From: Uliginosibacterium gangwonense
GTDB lineage: Bacteria; Pseudomonadota; Gammaproteobacteria; Burkholderiales; Rhodocyclaceae
Length of the DNA: 52,135 nucleotides
NCBI GenBank assembly: GCA_005239635.1
Contig: SBBQ01000028.1
Span: 1 to 52,135, forward strand
Direction: 5' to 3'
Below, piece after piece: positions 27,870-36,086 of this stretch. Under the pieces are notes generated by a model. It ran no database searches and had not been told where the DNA came from. It saw only the letters and a program-made list of their open reading frames with translations. The position numbers and the translations under genes are program-made. Positions within the stretch are counted from its first letter, which is position 1. Every line of letters starts with the position of its first letter.

Positions 27870-28808
27870 ATGGAAGTCTTGTTGGCAAATCCGCGTGGGT
27901 TTTGTGCCGGGGTCGAGCGCGCTATTGAAATCGTCGAGCGAGCTCTTAAAAAATATGGCGCGCCAATTTATGTGCGCCATGAAGTCGTACACAACAAGTT
28001 TGTGGTGGAAGACCTGCGCGCTAAAGGCGCCATCTTCGTTGAAGGCCTTGAAGAAGTTCCTGCTGGCAATACGGTTATTTTCAGTGCGCACGGTGTGCCG
28101 CAATCGGTACGGCGTGAGGCAGAATCGCGCGGCTTGCGCGTATTTGATGCGACCTGCCCCTTGGTGACCAAGGTGCACGTCGAGGTTGCCAAAATGCGCG
28201 AACAAGGCCGCGAAATTGTGATGATTGGCCACAAGGGCCACCCAGAGGTTGAAGGCACCATGGGGCAATCGGATCGCGGCATGTATTTGGTTGAGAACGA
28301 AGCCGATGTGCAAGCGTTGCAAGTGAGTAACCCTGACTTGTTGGCCTACGTTACCCAAACTACCCTGTCTGTTGATGACGCGCAGTCGATCGTCGCCGCA
28401 CTGCGCACACGGTTTCCGAATGTTGTTGGTCCCAAAAAAGATGACATTTGCTACGCCACCCAGAACCGCCAGGATGCGGTCAAATTTATGGCGCCGCAGG
28501 TTGAGGTCGTTGTCGTGGTTGGGTCGGTAAATAGCTCAAACTCAAACCGTCTGCGCGAAGTGGCGCGCCTTTTGGGTGTGCCGGCTTACTTGGTGGACGG
28601 CGCGGCCAATATTGATCCGGCGTGGATCATTGGCAAACAGCGTATCGGCGTGACGGCTGGTGCCTCAGCGCCCGAAGTGCTGGTGGAAGAAGTGGTTGCG
28701 CGCCTACGTGAGCTCGGGGCGCAGAGTGTGCGCCAAATCGAAGGCAAGCCTGAGAACGTTAATTTCCCAATTCCACGTGAATTAACGGTGCAGGTAGTGG
28801 CTGAGTAA
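27870..28808 (+). CDS. ispH: 4-hydroxy-3-methylbut-2-enyl diphosphate reductase
   Basis: Last enzyme of the MEP isoprenoid pathway, reducing HMBPP to IPP and DMAPP with a [4Fe-4S] cluster. The 312-residue product has the three cluster cysteines C12 ([14 protein letters not shown]), C96 ([13 protein letters not shown]) and C194 ([11 protein letters not shown]), and the active-site motifs [12 protein letters not shown] and [16 protein letters not shown] before ATG 27870 is the ribosome site. Its product supplies the substrates of IspA encoded at 12.8 kb. No convincing terminator is visible in the 105 bases that follow. Confidence 0.97.
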   Translation: MEVLLANPRGFCAGVERAIEIVERALKKYGAPIYVRHEVVHNKFVVEDLRAKGAIFVEGLEEVPAGNTVIFSAHGVPQSVRREAESRGLRVFDATCPLVTKVHVEVAKMREQGREIVMIGHKGHPEVEGTMGQSDRGMYLVENEADVQALQVSNPDLLAYVTQTTLSVDDAQSIVAALRTRFPNVVGPKKDDICYATQNRQDAVKFMAPQVEVVVVVGSVNSSNSNRLREVARLLGVPAYLVDGAANIDPAWIIGKQRIGVTAGASAPEVLVEEVVARLRELGAQSVRQIEGKPENVNFPIPRELTVQVVAE

Positions 28809-28878
28809 GTCCGTACAAGCAATAGCTACGAAGAAGGCGCTCAAGGCTCGCTAAAGTGACCTTACGTTTTATGCGGGT

Positions 28879-28907
28879 TAGACACGACTCAATCTCTTGC
28901 CTATACT
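28879..28907 (+). promoter_or_regulatory. Sigma-70 promoter of the Irr-like regulator gene
   Basis: TAGACA (28879-28884), 17-base spacer, TATACT (28902-28907): five of six matches in each element. The transcription start is predicted at about 28914, the A of the first ATG, so the mRNA may have no leader. Confidence 0.65.
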
Positions 28908-28913
28908 GCCCGA

Positions 28914-29354
28914 ATGATGGATGGACCCTACAGTGAAGTGGCGCAGCAACTTAGTCGCCACGGCATTCAACTTACCCCGCAGCGTTTGGCAATTGCCAAG
29001 CTGTTGTTCGCTTGTCCGCAACACTTAAGTGCAGACCAAGTGTTGCAGGGTGTGCAGTCAAGTGACGCTTCGCTATCAAAAGCAACGGTCTACAACACCT
29101 TGCGACTTTTCGTCGAAAAAAAGCTTTTACGCGAAGTGATTGTTGATCCTTCACGTGTCTTTTACGACTCCAATATGGCGCCGCATCATCACCTTTACGA
29201 TACCGTGACCGGTGAGCTTACCGATATTTGTGCGAGCTCTATTCGTGTTAGCGGCCTGCCAGCACTCCCGCCAGGTGTGGTGGCTGAAGGAATCGATATC
29301 GTGGTGCGCACCCGGCCAGAAGGTGCCGTGAGCCTGTGCTATCCGCAGGTTTAA
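28914..29354 (+). CDS. Fur-family transcriptional regulator, Irr-like
   Basis: Metal/haem-responsive DNA-binding protein of 146 residues. The winged helix lies at about 15-80 (GIQLTPQRLAIAKLLFACPQ, LSADQVLQGV, LSKATVYNTLRLFVEKKLL). The C-terminal part reads VFYDSNMAPHHHLYDTVTGELTDI, the HHH plus GELTDI pattern that I associate with Irr-type rather than Fur or PerR proteins. The CxxC pairs of the structural zinc site in most Fur and PerR proteins are absent: only three Cys occur (CPQ, DICAS, LCYP) and none is paired. Irr proteins govern haem and iron homeostasis, which would fit the haem/Fe-S genes around it (ispH, cco, hemN). No haem-binding GCPWHD-type motif is seen. A second ATG lies at 28917. 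Confidence 0.78.
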   Translation: MMDGPYSEVAQQLSRHGIQLTPQRLAIAKLLFACPQHLSADQVLQGVQSSDASLSKATVYNTLRLFVEKKLLREVIVDPSRVFYDSNMAPHHHLYDTVTGELTDICASSIRVSGLPALPPGVVAEGIDIVVRTRPEGAVSLCYPQV

Positions 29355-29496
29355 GCCCCTTGTTTTGCCAAGTGGCAATTTACCGACTCGGTGTAGGCGC
29401 AGCATGCACTTCGGTTTCCAACGCTTGAGTCGTGAAGAAATCGGCAGTGTCTTAGCGAGGAAGTGGTTTTTTGCGTGAGTTTTTGCAAGTTTTCGT

Positions 29497-29502
29497 TATA
29501 AT
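29497..29502 (+). promoter_or_regulatory. -10 element of the tRNA-Thr promoter
   Basis: A perfect TATAAT followed by the GC-rich discriminator CACGCCC, typical of stringently controlled stable-RNA promoters. The start would be near 29509, eight bases before the mature tRNA. No good -35 sequence at the right distance could be assigned. Confidence 0.5.
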
Positions 29503-29516
29503 CACGCCCTCGTTGT

Positions 29517-29592
29517 GCCGGAATAGCTCAGTTGGTAGAGCAGCGCATTCGTAATGCGAAGGTCGGAGGTTCGACTCCTCTTTCCGGCACCA
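29517..29592 (+). tRNA. thrW: tRNA-Thr, anticodon CGU
   Basis: 76 bases with encoded CCA. Acceptor GCCGGAA pairs with TTCCGGC; D arm GCTC-AGTTGGTA-GAGC; anticodon loop TTCGTAA gives CGU, reading ACG; T arm GGAGG-TTCGACT-CCTCT (one closing mismatch). The anticodon arm is the same as in E. coli thrW, including an unpaired first position. It is followed by its own terminator, so it is a single-gene unit. Confidence 0.96.
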
Positions 29593-29614
29593 CTTGCATC
29601 TTGCAGTCCAAATC

Positions 29615-29637
29615 AGCCGACGTCAGTCGGCTTTTTT
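29615..29637 (+). terminator. Rho-independent terminator after tRNA-Thr
   Basis: AGCCGAC and GTCGGCT form a 7-base stem with a GTCA loop, followed by six T. It begins 23 bases after the tRNA CCA end. Confidence 0.88.
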
Positions 29638-29739
29638 GCGCCCTATCGCCGCGTATTTCCCTTGATGTCGCACAAATGATGTCGGGCAAAAACGGTTAAA
29701 GTGCGTGGCTTAGCCATTCAGCTCTAAATGGGCTTTAGC

Positions 29740-32265
29740 ATGAACAACCCCTCTTCTCTCAACGCAACTGCTAGTCGCGCCGAATTGGCATCTGGCGACT
29801 TGGCCTGCTATCACTGCGGCTTGCCGGTGCCGTCTGAGAGCGATTGGCAAGTAGAAGTGATGGGGCAGGCGCGCGCAATGTGCTGCGTGGGGTGCGAAGC
29901 TGTGGCCGCGGCGATTGTGAGTAATGGGTTGGACGAGTATTACCGCCATCGCGATGCAATGCCCGAGTCTCAGCGAACCTTGGGCGGTGTGCCCGATGAA
30001 TTACGTGATCTTTCGCTGTATGACCATGCCGAAGTGCAGCGCGATTTTGTGCGAGCCTTAGGTGAGCACGAGCGCGAGGCGGCGCTGATTTTAGAAGGCC
30101 TCACCTGCGCCGCTTGTGTGTGGCTCAACGAACAGCACATCGCGCGTCAGCCCGGCGTGTTGGCGGTGGAGATCAACTATTCCACGCGCCGTGCGCGTGT
30201 GCGTTGGGATGATTCCAGAATCCACCTTTCAGCAATTTTGGCGGCAGTGCAGGCTATTGGCTATCGTGCATGGCCGTACGATGCGTCTCGCTCAGAAGAT
30301 TTGGCGCGAAAAGAAAAGCGTACCGCGCTATGGCGTCTCTTTGTCGCCGGCTTCGGCATGATGCAAGTCATGATGTATGCCGTGCCCATGTATCTGGCGG
30401 CTGACGGCGAAGTGACGCCAGAGGTAGAGCGACTCATGCGCTGGGCCAGCATGGTGCTGACGCTGCCGGTCATGTTGTATTCCGCCAAACCATTTTTTGT
30501 GTCTGCGATTCGTGATCTCGACTTGCGGCGATTGGGTATGGATGTACCTGTTGCGCTCGGCATCGGCGCCGCATTTTTGGCGAGCGTCTGGGGCACCTTG
30601 CGAGGCAGTGGCGAGGTGTATTTCGATTCGGTCACGATGTTCGTTTTCTTTTTGTTGGGTGGGCGCTACCTCGAGCTCATTGCGCGCCAGCGAGCCGTGC
30701 GCGGGGTAGAGCAACTCAATAAGGCGATTCCTCAATTCGCTTCTCGATTAGAGGCTTGGCCGGCCCGTGAAATCACGGCTGTTCCGGTTAATCAGCTGCA
30801 GCCGGGTGATGTGGTGCAAGTGGCTCCCGGTGCCGTGGTGCCAGCAGATGGTTGCGTGCTCGAAGGCGTGAGCCACGTCGACGAATCATTACTGACGGGC
30901 GAGAGCCGTCCGATTGGCAAAACGGTGGGTGATGACGTCACGGGCGGCAGCCTCAATATTGAAAGTCCGCTGTACATGTCGGTAACGCATGTGGGGCAGG
31001 ATACGCGTTTAGCGGCGATTCACCGGCTCATGGAGCGTGCTGCGCATGAGCGGCCGCAGTTGGTGAAGTTGGCTGACAAGGTTGCGTCACGCTTTGTGCT
31101 GGCTTTGTTGCTATTGGCCGCGCTGACCGCAATCATTTGGTGGCAAATTGATCCGTCGCGCATGGTGTGGGTGTTTGCTGCGGTGCTAGTCGTAAGTTGC
31201 CCGTGCGCGCTTTCGCTGGCGACACCCGCCGCACTCATGGTGTCGACCGGTGCCATGGCGCGGCTCGGACTGTTGGTGACACGAGGCCATGCGATTGAAA
31301 CGTTGGCGCGCGTTGATCATGTGGTGTTCGATAAAACGGGCACCTTGACCGAGGGCAAGATGGTGCTGGCGCATGTTGATGTTTCGGCAGGGTTAGACCA
31401 AGCAGATATGTTGCAGTTGGCGGCATCACTAGAACAAGGTTCAGAACATCCGGTGGGTCAGGCTTTACGTGCGGCAACAAATGGCAATAAAGCTTTTGAA
31501 CTTGAAAATTTGCGTGCGGTAACAGGTCAAGGCATCGAGGCGCACTATCAAGGTCGTACGCTCCGCATTGGCAAGGCTAGTTTTGTGCAGGCATTGGGAT
31601 GCGATGTATCAACGCTGCCAACACAGCATGATGCTGCCGCAACGCGCGTTCTAATGGGGGATTCGGCGCATTGGTTAGCGGTGTTTGAGCTGTCAGATGC
31701 GTTACGCGAAGGTGCGGTTGAGCTGGTTCGAGCCTTGCGCCAGCAGGGGGTCAGCGTTACGTTACTTTCTGGCGATGATGCCCAAACGGTGCGCCAAGTT
31801 GCTGATGCATTGGGTATTGAAGACGCGCAGGGCAATTTGTTGCCGCAAGATAAGCGCGAGCGTTTGCTTGAGTACCAAGCCGCTGGGCGCGTGGTTGCCA
31901 TGGTGGGAGATGGAGTGAATGACGCGCCTGTGTTGGCACAAGCGCAGGTCTCAATTGCCATGGGAAGCGGCACTGAGTTGGCTCGAACCCAGGGCGATGT
32001 GGTGTTGCTATCGGGCAGTCTGAAGTCACTTCAGCAAGGGTTGGTGCAGGCGCGTAAAACTTTGCGCATTATTCGGCTCAATCTGATGTGGTCGTTTGTA
32101 TATAACTTCGGCGCAATTCCATTGGCAATGGCCGGGTGGATTACCCCGTGGATGGCGGGTATCGGCATGTCGTCTAGTTCTTTGTTGGTGGTTCTGAATG
32201 CCTTGCGCCTACAGGTGCCTGAGCGCACACTGCACAGCAATGGTCGAGTGGTTGAGTCGCGCTGA
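29740..32265 (+). CDS. ccoI: Copper-translocating P-type ATPase for cbb3 oxidase assembly (CcoI/FixI)
   Basis: Inner-membrane ATPase, 841 residues from ATG 29740 (the frame opens at 29728). It carries an extra N-terminal cysteine-rich metal-binding domain (ACYHCGLPVP, CCVGCEAVAAAI) followed by an HMA domain (EGLTCAACVWLNEQ), the layout typical of CcoI rather than CopA. Core motifs: CPC in SCPCALSLATP, phosphorylation site DKTGTLTEGK, and MVGDGVNDAPVLAQA. CcoI proteins load copper for the CuB site of cytochrome cbb3 oxidase. It ends in a TGATG overlap with ccoS. A degenerate FNR half-site (TTGAT-N4-CACAA, 29672-29685) lies upstream but is not convincing. Confidence 0.93.
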   Translation: MNNPSSLNATASRAELASGDLACYHCGLPVPSESDWQVEVMGQARAMCCVGCEAVAAAIVSNGLDEYYRHRDAMPESQRTLGGVPDELRDLSLYDHAEVQRDFVRALGEHEREAALILEGLTCAACVWLNEQHIARQPGVLAVEINYSTRRARVRWDDSRIHLSAILAAVQAIGYRAWPYDASRSEDLARKEKRTALWRLFVAGFGMMQVMMYAVPMYLAADGEVTPEVERLMRWASMVLTLPVMLYSAKPFFVSAIRDLDLRRLGMDVPVALGIGAAFLASVWGTLRGSGEVYFDSVTMFVFFLLGGRYLELIARQRAVRGVEQLNKAIPQFASRLEAWPAREITAVPVNQLQPGDVVQVAPGAVVPADGCVLEGVSHVDESLLTGESRPIGKTVGDDVTGGSLNIESPLYMSVTHVGQDTRLAAIHRLMERAAHERPQLVKLADKVASRFVLALLLLAALTAIIWWQIDPSRMVWVFAAVLVVSCPCALSLATPAALMVSTGAMARLGLLVTRGHAIETLARVDHVVFDKTGTLTEGKMVLAHVDVSAGLDQADMLQLAASLEQGSEHPVGQALRAATNGNKAFELENLRAVTGQGIEAHYQGRTLRIGKASFVQALGCDVSTLPTQHDAAATRVLMGDSAHWLAVFELSDALREGAVELVRALRQQGVSVTLLSGDDAQTVRQVADALGIEDAQGNLLPQDKRERLLEYQAAGRVVAMVGDGVNDAPVLAQAQVSIAMGSGTELARTQGDVVLLSGSLKSLQQGLVQARKTLRIIRLNLMWSFVYNFGAIPLAMAGWITPWMAGIGMSSSSLLVVLNALRLQVPERTLHSNGRVVESR

Positions 32266-32462
32266 TGGAAATTCTTTACATCCTAATACCCTTGTCAATT
32301 GTATTGGTATTTCTGATCGGCATCGTTTTTCGCTGGTCCTTGCGAAATGGTCAGTTCGATGATCTTGAAGGCCCTGGTTTTAGGGTGCTAATGGATGATG
32401 ATCGCGTGCCTGAGTCGATTCAAGAAGAGCAAGAAGTGCCGCCACACAAGGGTTCTCAGTAA
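32265..32462 (+). CDS. ccoS: cbb3-type cytochrome oxidase assembly protein CcoS
   Basis: Small membrane protein of 65 residues with one transmembrane helix (ILYILIPLSIVLVFLIGIVF) followed by the family's WSLRNGQFDDLEGPGFRVLMDDD and an acidic tail. CcoS is needed for insertion of haem and copper cofactors into CcoN. Its ATG overlaps the ccoI stop (TGATG), which marks translational coupling. A terminator and FNR boxes follow before ccoN. Confidence 0.93.
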   Translation: MEILYILIPLSIVLVFLIGIVFRWSLRNGQFDDLEGPGFRVLMDDDRVPESIQEEQEVPPHKGSQ

Positions 32463-32497
32463 GGCGTTTTGCGTGCCGAGGCCTTGATGCGAGTAGG

Positions 32498-32511
32498 TTG
32501 ACCTGAGTCAA
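32498..32511. promoter_or_regulatory. FNR/ANR box 1 (ccoS-ccoN intergenic)
   Basis: TTGAC-CTGA-GTCAA, a perfect inverted repeat differing from TTGAT-N4-ATCAA by one base per half. A -10-like GACACT at 32534-32539 lies exactly where a class II FNR promoter would need it (centre at -41.5, start near 32546). An alternative -10, TATATG (32518-32523), would be occluded by FNR. It is too far from ccoN (about 330 bases) and lies on the other side of a terminator, so it may drive a separate short transcript. Confidence 0.7.
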
Positions 32512-32545
32512 GGTGCCTATATGTCATCGGCGAGACACTGTTACC

Positions 32546-32646
32546 ACTCTCATGGGAGTAGTCGGGCCGAGCAGGCTGACCGGCTGCTTTTGCGAGGGGG
32601 TTTCGGTCTTATTTGGGGTTAGGGGGCGCTTGCGCCCCCACTTTTT
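32546..32646 (+). ncRNA. Candidate FNR-controlled small RNA
   Basis: Predicted transcript of about 100 nt from an FNR-dependent start near 32546 to the intrinsic terminator ending at 32646. Internal structure: a hairpin ACTC(T)CATG(G)GAGT at about 32546-32559, a possible AGCAG/CTGCT stem at 32570-32590, a G-rich segment, and the terminator stem. There is no ORF of note. FNR-activated small RNAs of this size (FnrS type) are known in other bacteria; no sequence match is claimed. It could simply be the tail of ccoIS mRNA. Confidence 0.3.
32622..32646 (+). terminator. Strong Rho-independent terminator between ccoS and ccoN
   Basis: GGGGGCGC and GCGCCCCC form a near-perfect 7-8 base GC stem (two to four loop bases), followed by ACTTTTT. 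It separates ccoIS transcription from ccoNOQP. Confidence 0.88.
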
Positions 32647-32708
32647 AAAAAGATAGAGATGTAAGCCAATGATTTTTTTGTTGGCTTGCGTTGCTGCCGG
32701 TCAAAAAT

Positions 32709-32749
32709 TTGATGTGTATCAAGTGAAAAAAAGGCTGGCGGTATATCCT
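32709..32749 (+). promoter_or_regulatory. FNR/ANR box 2 with class II promoter of ccoNOQP
   Basis: TTGAT-GTGT-ATCAA (32709-32722) is a perfect FNR consensus. A -10 hexamer TATCCT at 32744-32749 (overlapping TATATC 32742-32747) places the transcription start near 32756, with the box centred at about -40.5 to -41.5, the classic class II activator position. ccoN begins about 80 bases downstream. This directly predicts induction of the oxidase at low oxygen by the FNR protein encoded at 39.3-40.1 kb. Confidence 0.88.
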
Positions 32750-32836
32750 CGCAGTGAGATGTGTCGTGTCCAATGGGGTCAGTGGGCCGGTACATGAGGG
32801 GTTTCATAAAAGTTTTAATCCACGTTGGGGTCAATC

Positions 32837-34273
32837 ATGTCAACGCAAGCGACGTATAACTATAAGGTTGTGCGCCAGTTCGCCATCATGACAGTCGTGT
32901 GGGGCATCGTCGGTATGTTAGTCGGTGTCATCATCGCTGCTCAGTTGGTCTGGCCAGATCTAAATCTTGGCGAATATCTGCACTTTGGCCGTCTGCGCCC
33001 ACTGCATACTAATGCGGTGATTTTTGCGTTTGGTGGTTGTGCTTTATTTGCGACTTCCTACTACGTCGTGCAGCGTACAAATCACACGCCGCTATTTTTG
33101 CCGCAGCTTGCGTCTTTTACCTTCTGGGGTTGGCAGGCTGTGATTGTGTTGGCTGCCATTACGCTGCCGCTGGGTTATACGAGCGGTAAAGAATACGCCG
33201 AGTTGGAATGGCCGGTTGATCTGCTGATTACGGCAGTGTGGGTGTCATACGCCATCGTGTTCTTTGGAACTGTGGCACGTCGTAAAACGACGCACATCTA
33301 CGTGGCTAACTGGTTCTACGGCGCCTTTATTCTGACTGTGGCATTGCTGCACGTTGTGAACAGCATGGCAGTGCCGATTACTATGTGGCCGATGAAGTCT
33401 TACTCTGCATACGCTGGCGTACAAGACGCCATGGTGCAGTGGTGGTATGGCCACAACGCGGTGGGTTTCTTTCTGACGGCTGGCTTCCTTGGCATCATGT
33501 ATTACTTTGTGCCGAAGCAAGCGGGTCGTCCGGTGTATTCATACCGTTTGTCAGTGGTTCACTTCTGGGCGCTGATCTTCACCTACATGTGGGCGGGCCC
33601 GCACCATCTGCATTACACCGCATTGCCTGATTGGACGCAGTCGCTCGGCATGATTTTCTCTCTGATCCTTCTGGCACCGAGCTGGGGTGGCATGATCAAC
33701 GGCATCATGACGCTGTCTGGCGCATGGCATAAGCTGCGCGATGATCCGATCCTGAAGTTCCTGATTACCTCGCTGTCTTTCTACGGCATGTCCACCTTCG
33801 AAGGCCCGATGATGGCTGTGAAGACGGTCAATGCGCTGTCTCATTACACTGACTGGACCATCGGTCACGTGCATTCCGGTGCATTGGGTTGGGTTGCGAT
33901 GGTGTCCATCGGCGCGATTTACTACCTGATCCCGCGTATGTTTGGCAAAAACGAGATGTATAGCGTCAAGCTGATTAGCGTTCACTTCTGGATGGCTACA
34001 GCGGGCGTGGTTCTGTACATCGCCTCCATGTGGATCTCGGGTGTAACGCAAGGCCTGATGTGGCGTGCAACCAACCCGGATGGCACGCTGACCTACTCCT
34101 TTGTAGAAAGTGTGAAGGCTTCCTATCCGTTCTGGTCAATTCGTCTGCTGGGTGGCTTGTTGTTCCTGAGTGGCATGTTGGTGATGGCCTACAACGTGTT
34201 CAAGACCGCAGTCGGTTCCAAGCCGTACAACGCGCCGGTGGTGTTGCCGAACGCAGCACACGCCCACGCTTGA
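32837..34273 (+). CDS. ccoN: Cytochrome c oxidase, cbb3-type, subunit I
   Basis: Catalytic subunit holding haem b and the haem b3-CuB centre; reduces O2 to water at very high affinity and pumps protons. The 478-residue product has about twelve transmembrane helices. Histidine ligands are visible in [33 protein letters not shown], the CuB pair [14 protein letters not shown] and [14 protein letters not shown]. The frame opens at a TTG (32825), but ATG 32837 has GGGG six bases upstream and begins [10 protein letters not shown] as expected. First gene of ccoNOQP. Confidence 0.97.
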   Translation: MSTQATYNYKVVRQFAIMTVVWGIVGMLVGVIIAAQLVWPDLNLGEYLHFGRLRPLHTNAVIFAFGGCALFATSYYVVQRTNHTPLFLPQLASFTFWGWQAVIVLAAITLPLGYTSGKEYAELEWPVDLLITAVWVSYAIVFFGTVARRKTTHIYVANWFYGAFILTVALLHVVNSMAVPITMWPMKSYSAYAGVQDAMVQWWYGHNAVGFFLTAGFLGIMYYFVPKQAGRPVYSYRLSVVHFWALIFTYMWAGPHHLHYTALPDWTQSLGMIFSLILLAPSWGGMINGIMTLSGAWHKLRDDPILKFLITSLSFYGMSTFEGPMMAVKTVNALSHYTDWTIGHVHSGALGWVAMVSIGAIYYLIPRMFGKNEMYSVKLISVHFWMATAGVVLYIASMWISGVTQGLMWRATNPDGTLTYSFVESVKASYPFWSIRLLGGLLFLSGMLVMAYNVFKTAVGSKPYNAPVVLPNAAHAHA

Positions 34274-34283
34274 GGAGAACGTC

Positions 34284-34910
34284 ATGGCTGATACTAAAAC
34301 AATGAGCAAACATGAAAAGGTCGAGCGTAACGTTGGTCTAATGATGGTGCTGACCGTGTTAACGGTCGCCATCGGAGGCTTGGTTGAAATCGTTCCTCTG
34401 TTTTTTCAACACTCAACCACTGAGCCGGTGGCAGGCGTGAAGCCTTATGACCCGGTGCGCTTGGTCGGTCGCGACATCTACATCCGTGAAGGCTGTTACA
34501 ACTGCCATTCGCAGATGATTCGTCCGTTCCGTGCTGAAACCGAGCGTTATGGTCACTACTCTGTTGCGGGTGAGTCTGTGTATGACCACCCATTCCAGTG
34601 GGGCTCAAAGCGTACTGGGCCGGATCTGGCGCGAGTGGGGGGGCGCTACTCAGATGAGTGGCATCGCATCCACTTGAACAACCCGCGCGATGTGGTGCCG
34701 GAATCCAATATGCCGGCATTCCCCTGGTTGGAGCGTCCTGCCAAGAGTGGCGATATTGAGGCCAAGATGAAGGGACTGCGTACCGTTGGTGTGCCGTATT
34801 CAGACGACGAAATTGCAGGTGCTCGCAAAGCGCTTGAAGGCAAAACTGAGATGGATTGTCTGGTGGCCTACCTGCAAGGTTTGGGTACAGCAATCAAGTC
34901 GGTGAAATAA
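34284..34910 (+). CDS. ccoO: Cytochrome c oxidase, cbb3-type, subunit II (mono-haem)
   Basis: Membrane-anchored c-type cytochrome of 208 residues passing electrons to CcoN. One N-terminal helix ([20 protein letters not shown]) is followed by the haem site C71YNCH75 in [16 protein letters not shown], the classic CcoO motif, and the Met ligand region [17 protein letters not shown] ribosome site precedes ATG 34284. It lies 10 bases after ccoN and one base before ccoQ. Confidence 0.97.
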   Translation: MADTKTMSKHEKVERNVGLMMVLTVLTVAIGGLVEIVPLFFQHSTTEPVAGVKPYDPVRLVGRDIYIREGCYNCHSQMIRPFRAETERYGHYSVAGESVYDHPFQWGSKRTGPDLARVGGRYSDEWHRIHLNNPRDVVPESNMPAFPWLERPAKSGDIEAKMKGLRTVGVPYSDDEIAGARKALEGKTEMDCLVAYLQGLGTAIKSVK

Positions 34911-34911
34911 C

Positions 34912-35112
34912 ATGGACATTAATGTCATCCGTTCCGTGGTTACTGTAGTTTCGTTCGTCGCGTTTGTATCGATCGTGATTTGGGCTTATAGCAAAGGCGC
35001 CAAACAAGGTTTTGACGAGGCAGCGCAACTACCGTTTTCGGATGAGGGTGAAACGCCGGCTGCCGCAAATGCGGCAGCTGCAATGAGCCAAAATGAAGGG
35101 AAGGCATCATGA
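34912..35112 (+). CDS. ccoQ: cbb3-type cytochrome oxidase subunit CcoQ
   Basis: Small 66-residue subunit with one helix (VVTVVSFVAFVSIVIWAYSK) followed by FDEAAQLPFSDEGE, the conserved CcoQ block, and an Ala-rich tail. It stabilises the interaction of CcoP with the CcoNO core. It begins one base after the ccoO stop, and its stop overlaps the ccoP start (ATGA at 35109-35112). Confidence 0.93.
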   Translation: MDINVIRSVVTVVSFVAFVSIVIWAYSKGAKQGFDEAAQLPFSDEGETPAAANAAAAMSQNEGKAS

Positions 35113-36020
35113 GCGATTTCGTGAGTGGTTTCTGGGATATTTATGTAATGGTGTTGGTCGCAGGATCAATCGCCTTCTGTATGTACGTTGTGTTATCGAA
35201 CCGTACTGCCAAGCAAGTGGGCCAAGTCGAGTTGCATGGACATGTGTGGGACGAAAATATTGCTGAATGGAATAATCCCCTGCCGCGCTGGTGGGTTGGC
35301 TTGTTCTGGATCACCATCTTTTTCAGCATTACTTACTTGGTGCTCTACCCGGGTTTCGGTACCAACAAAGGTTTGTATGGCTGGAGCGCGCACAAGCAGT
35401 ACGATGACGAAGTAAAGAAGGCTGATAATCAGTACGCACCGATCTTCGACAAGTACGCCAAGATGGACTTGAATGCTCTTGCCGCTGATAAAGAAGCGAA
35501 TGCAATGGGCAAACGACTGTTCTTAACGTACTGTGCGGCATGTCATGGTTCTGATGCGCGTGGTGCAAAGGGCTTCCCAAATTTGGCAGACAACGATTGG
35601 TTGTATGGTGGCGAGCCTGCAACGGTTGAAACGAGCATCTTGGGTGGCCGCAATGGTGTGATGCCACCGCATGCTCACTTAGGTGCAGATGCAGTTAAAG
35701 ACGCGGCCAACTATGTGCGCTCACTATCAGGCCTAGCAGCGGACAGTATCCGTATTCAACGTGGTAAAGAGGTCTTTAATACCGCGGGCTGTACGGGTTG
35801 TCATGGCGCTGACGCGAAAGGCAATCAAGCGATTGGTGCGCCTAACCTGACAGACAAGACATGGTTGTATGGCAGCTCTGAAGCCACCATTATTGAGACC
35901 CTCTCAAAAGGCCGTAACAACCAGATGCCAGCTTGGAAAGATATGCTGGGCGAGGCTAAGGTTCACTTGCTCGCGGGTTATGTTCTGAGTCTGTCTAAGG
36001 ATCAGGCTGTTGCAAAATAA
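35109..36020 (+). CDS. ccoP: Cytochrome c oxidase, cbb3-type, subunit III (di-haem)
   Basis: Di-haem c-type cytochrome of 303 residues that accepts electrons from soluble cytochrome c. Two N-terminal membrane helices (about 11-30 and 61-80) are followed by two cytochrome c domains with haem sites C142AACH146 and C228TGCH232. The family block DGHVWDENI-like ELHGHVWDENIAEWNNPLPRWW precedes the second helix. Last structural gene of ccoNOQP. A hairpin of 7-base arms follows 15 bases after the stop. Confidence 0.97.
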   Translation: MSDFVSGFWDIYVMVLVAGSIAFCMYVVLSNRTAKQVGQVELHGHVWDENIAEWNNPLPRWWVGLFWITIFFSITYLVLYPGFGTNKGLYGWSAHKQYDDEVKKADNQYAPIFDKYAKMDLNALAADKEANAMGKRLFLTYCAACHGSDARGAKGFPNLADNDWLYGGEPATVETSILGGRNGVMPPHAHLGADAVKDAANYVRSLSGLAADSIRIQRGKEVFNTAGCTGCHGADAKGNQAIGAPNLTDKTWLYGSSEATIIETLSKGRNNQMPAWKDMLGEAKVHLLAGYVLSLSKDQAVAK

Positions 36021-36035
36021 TGTAAATGTATGTAG

Positions 36036-36060
36036 CGAGTGGTGCCGCTAGGCCCACTCG
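36036..36060 (+). terminator. Weak hairpin between ccoP and ccoG (possible attenuator)
   Basis: CGAGTGG and CCACTCG form a 7-base stem with an 11-base loop, followed only by TTTAAC. It may partly reduce transcription from ccoNOQP into ccoG, or protect the ccoNOQP 3' end. Confidence 0.35.
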
Positions 36061-36086
36061 TTTAACAGAGGTTGAGGTGCGTCAGA

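Noticed and set aside
29672..29685. TTGAT-N4-CACAA upstream of ccoI as an FNR box
   Set aside because: The second half-site matches only three of five bases and no -10 element lies at the needed distance.
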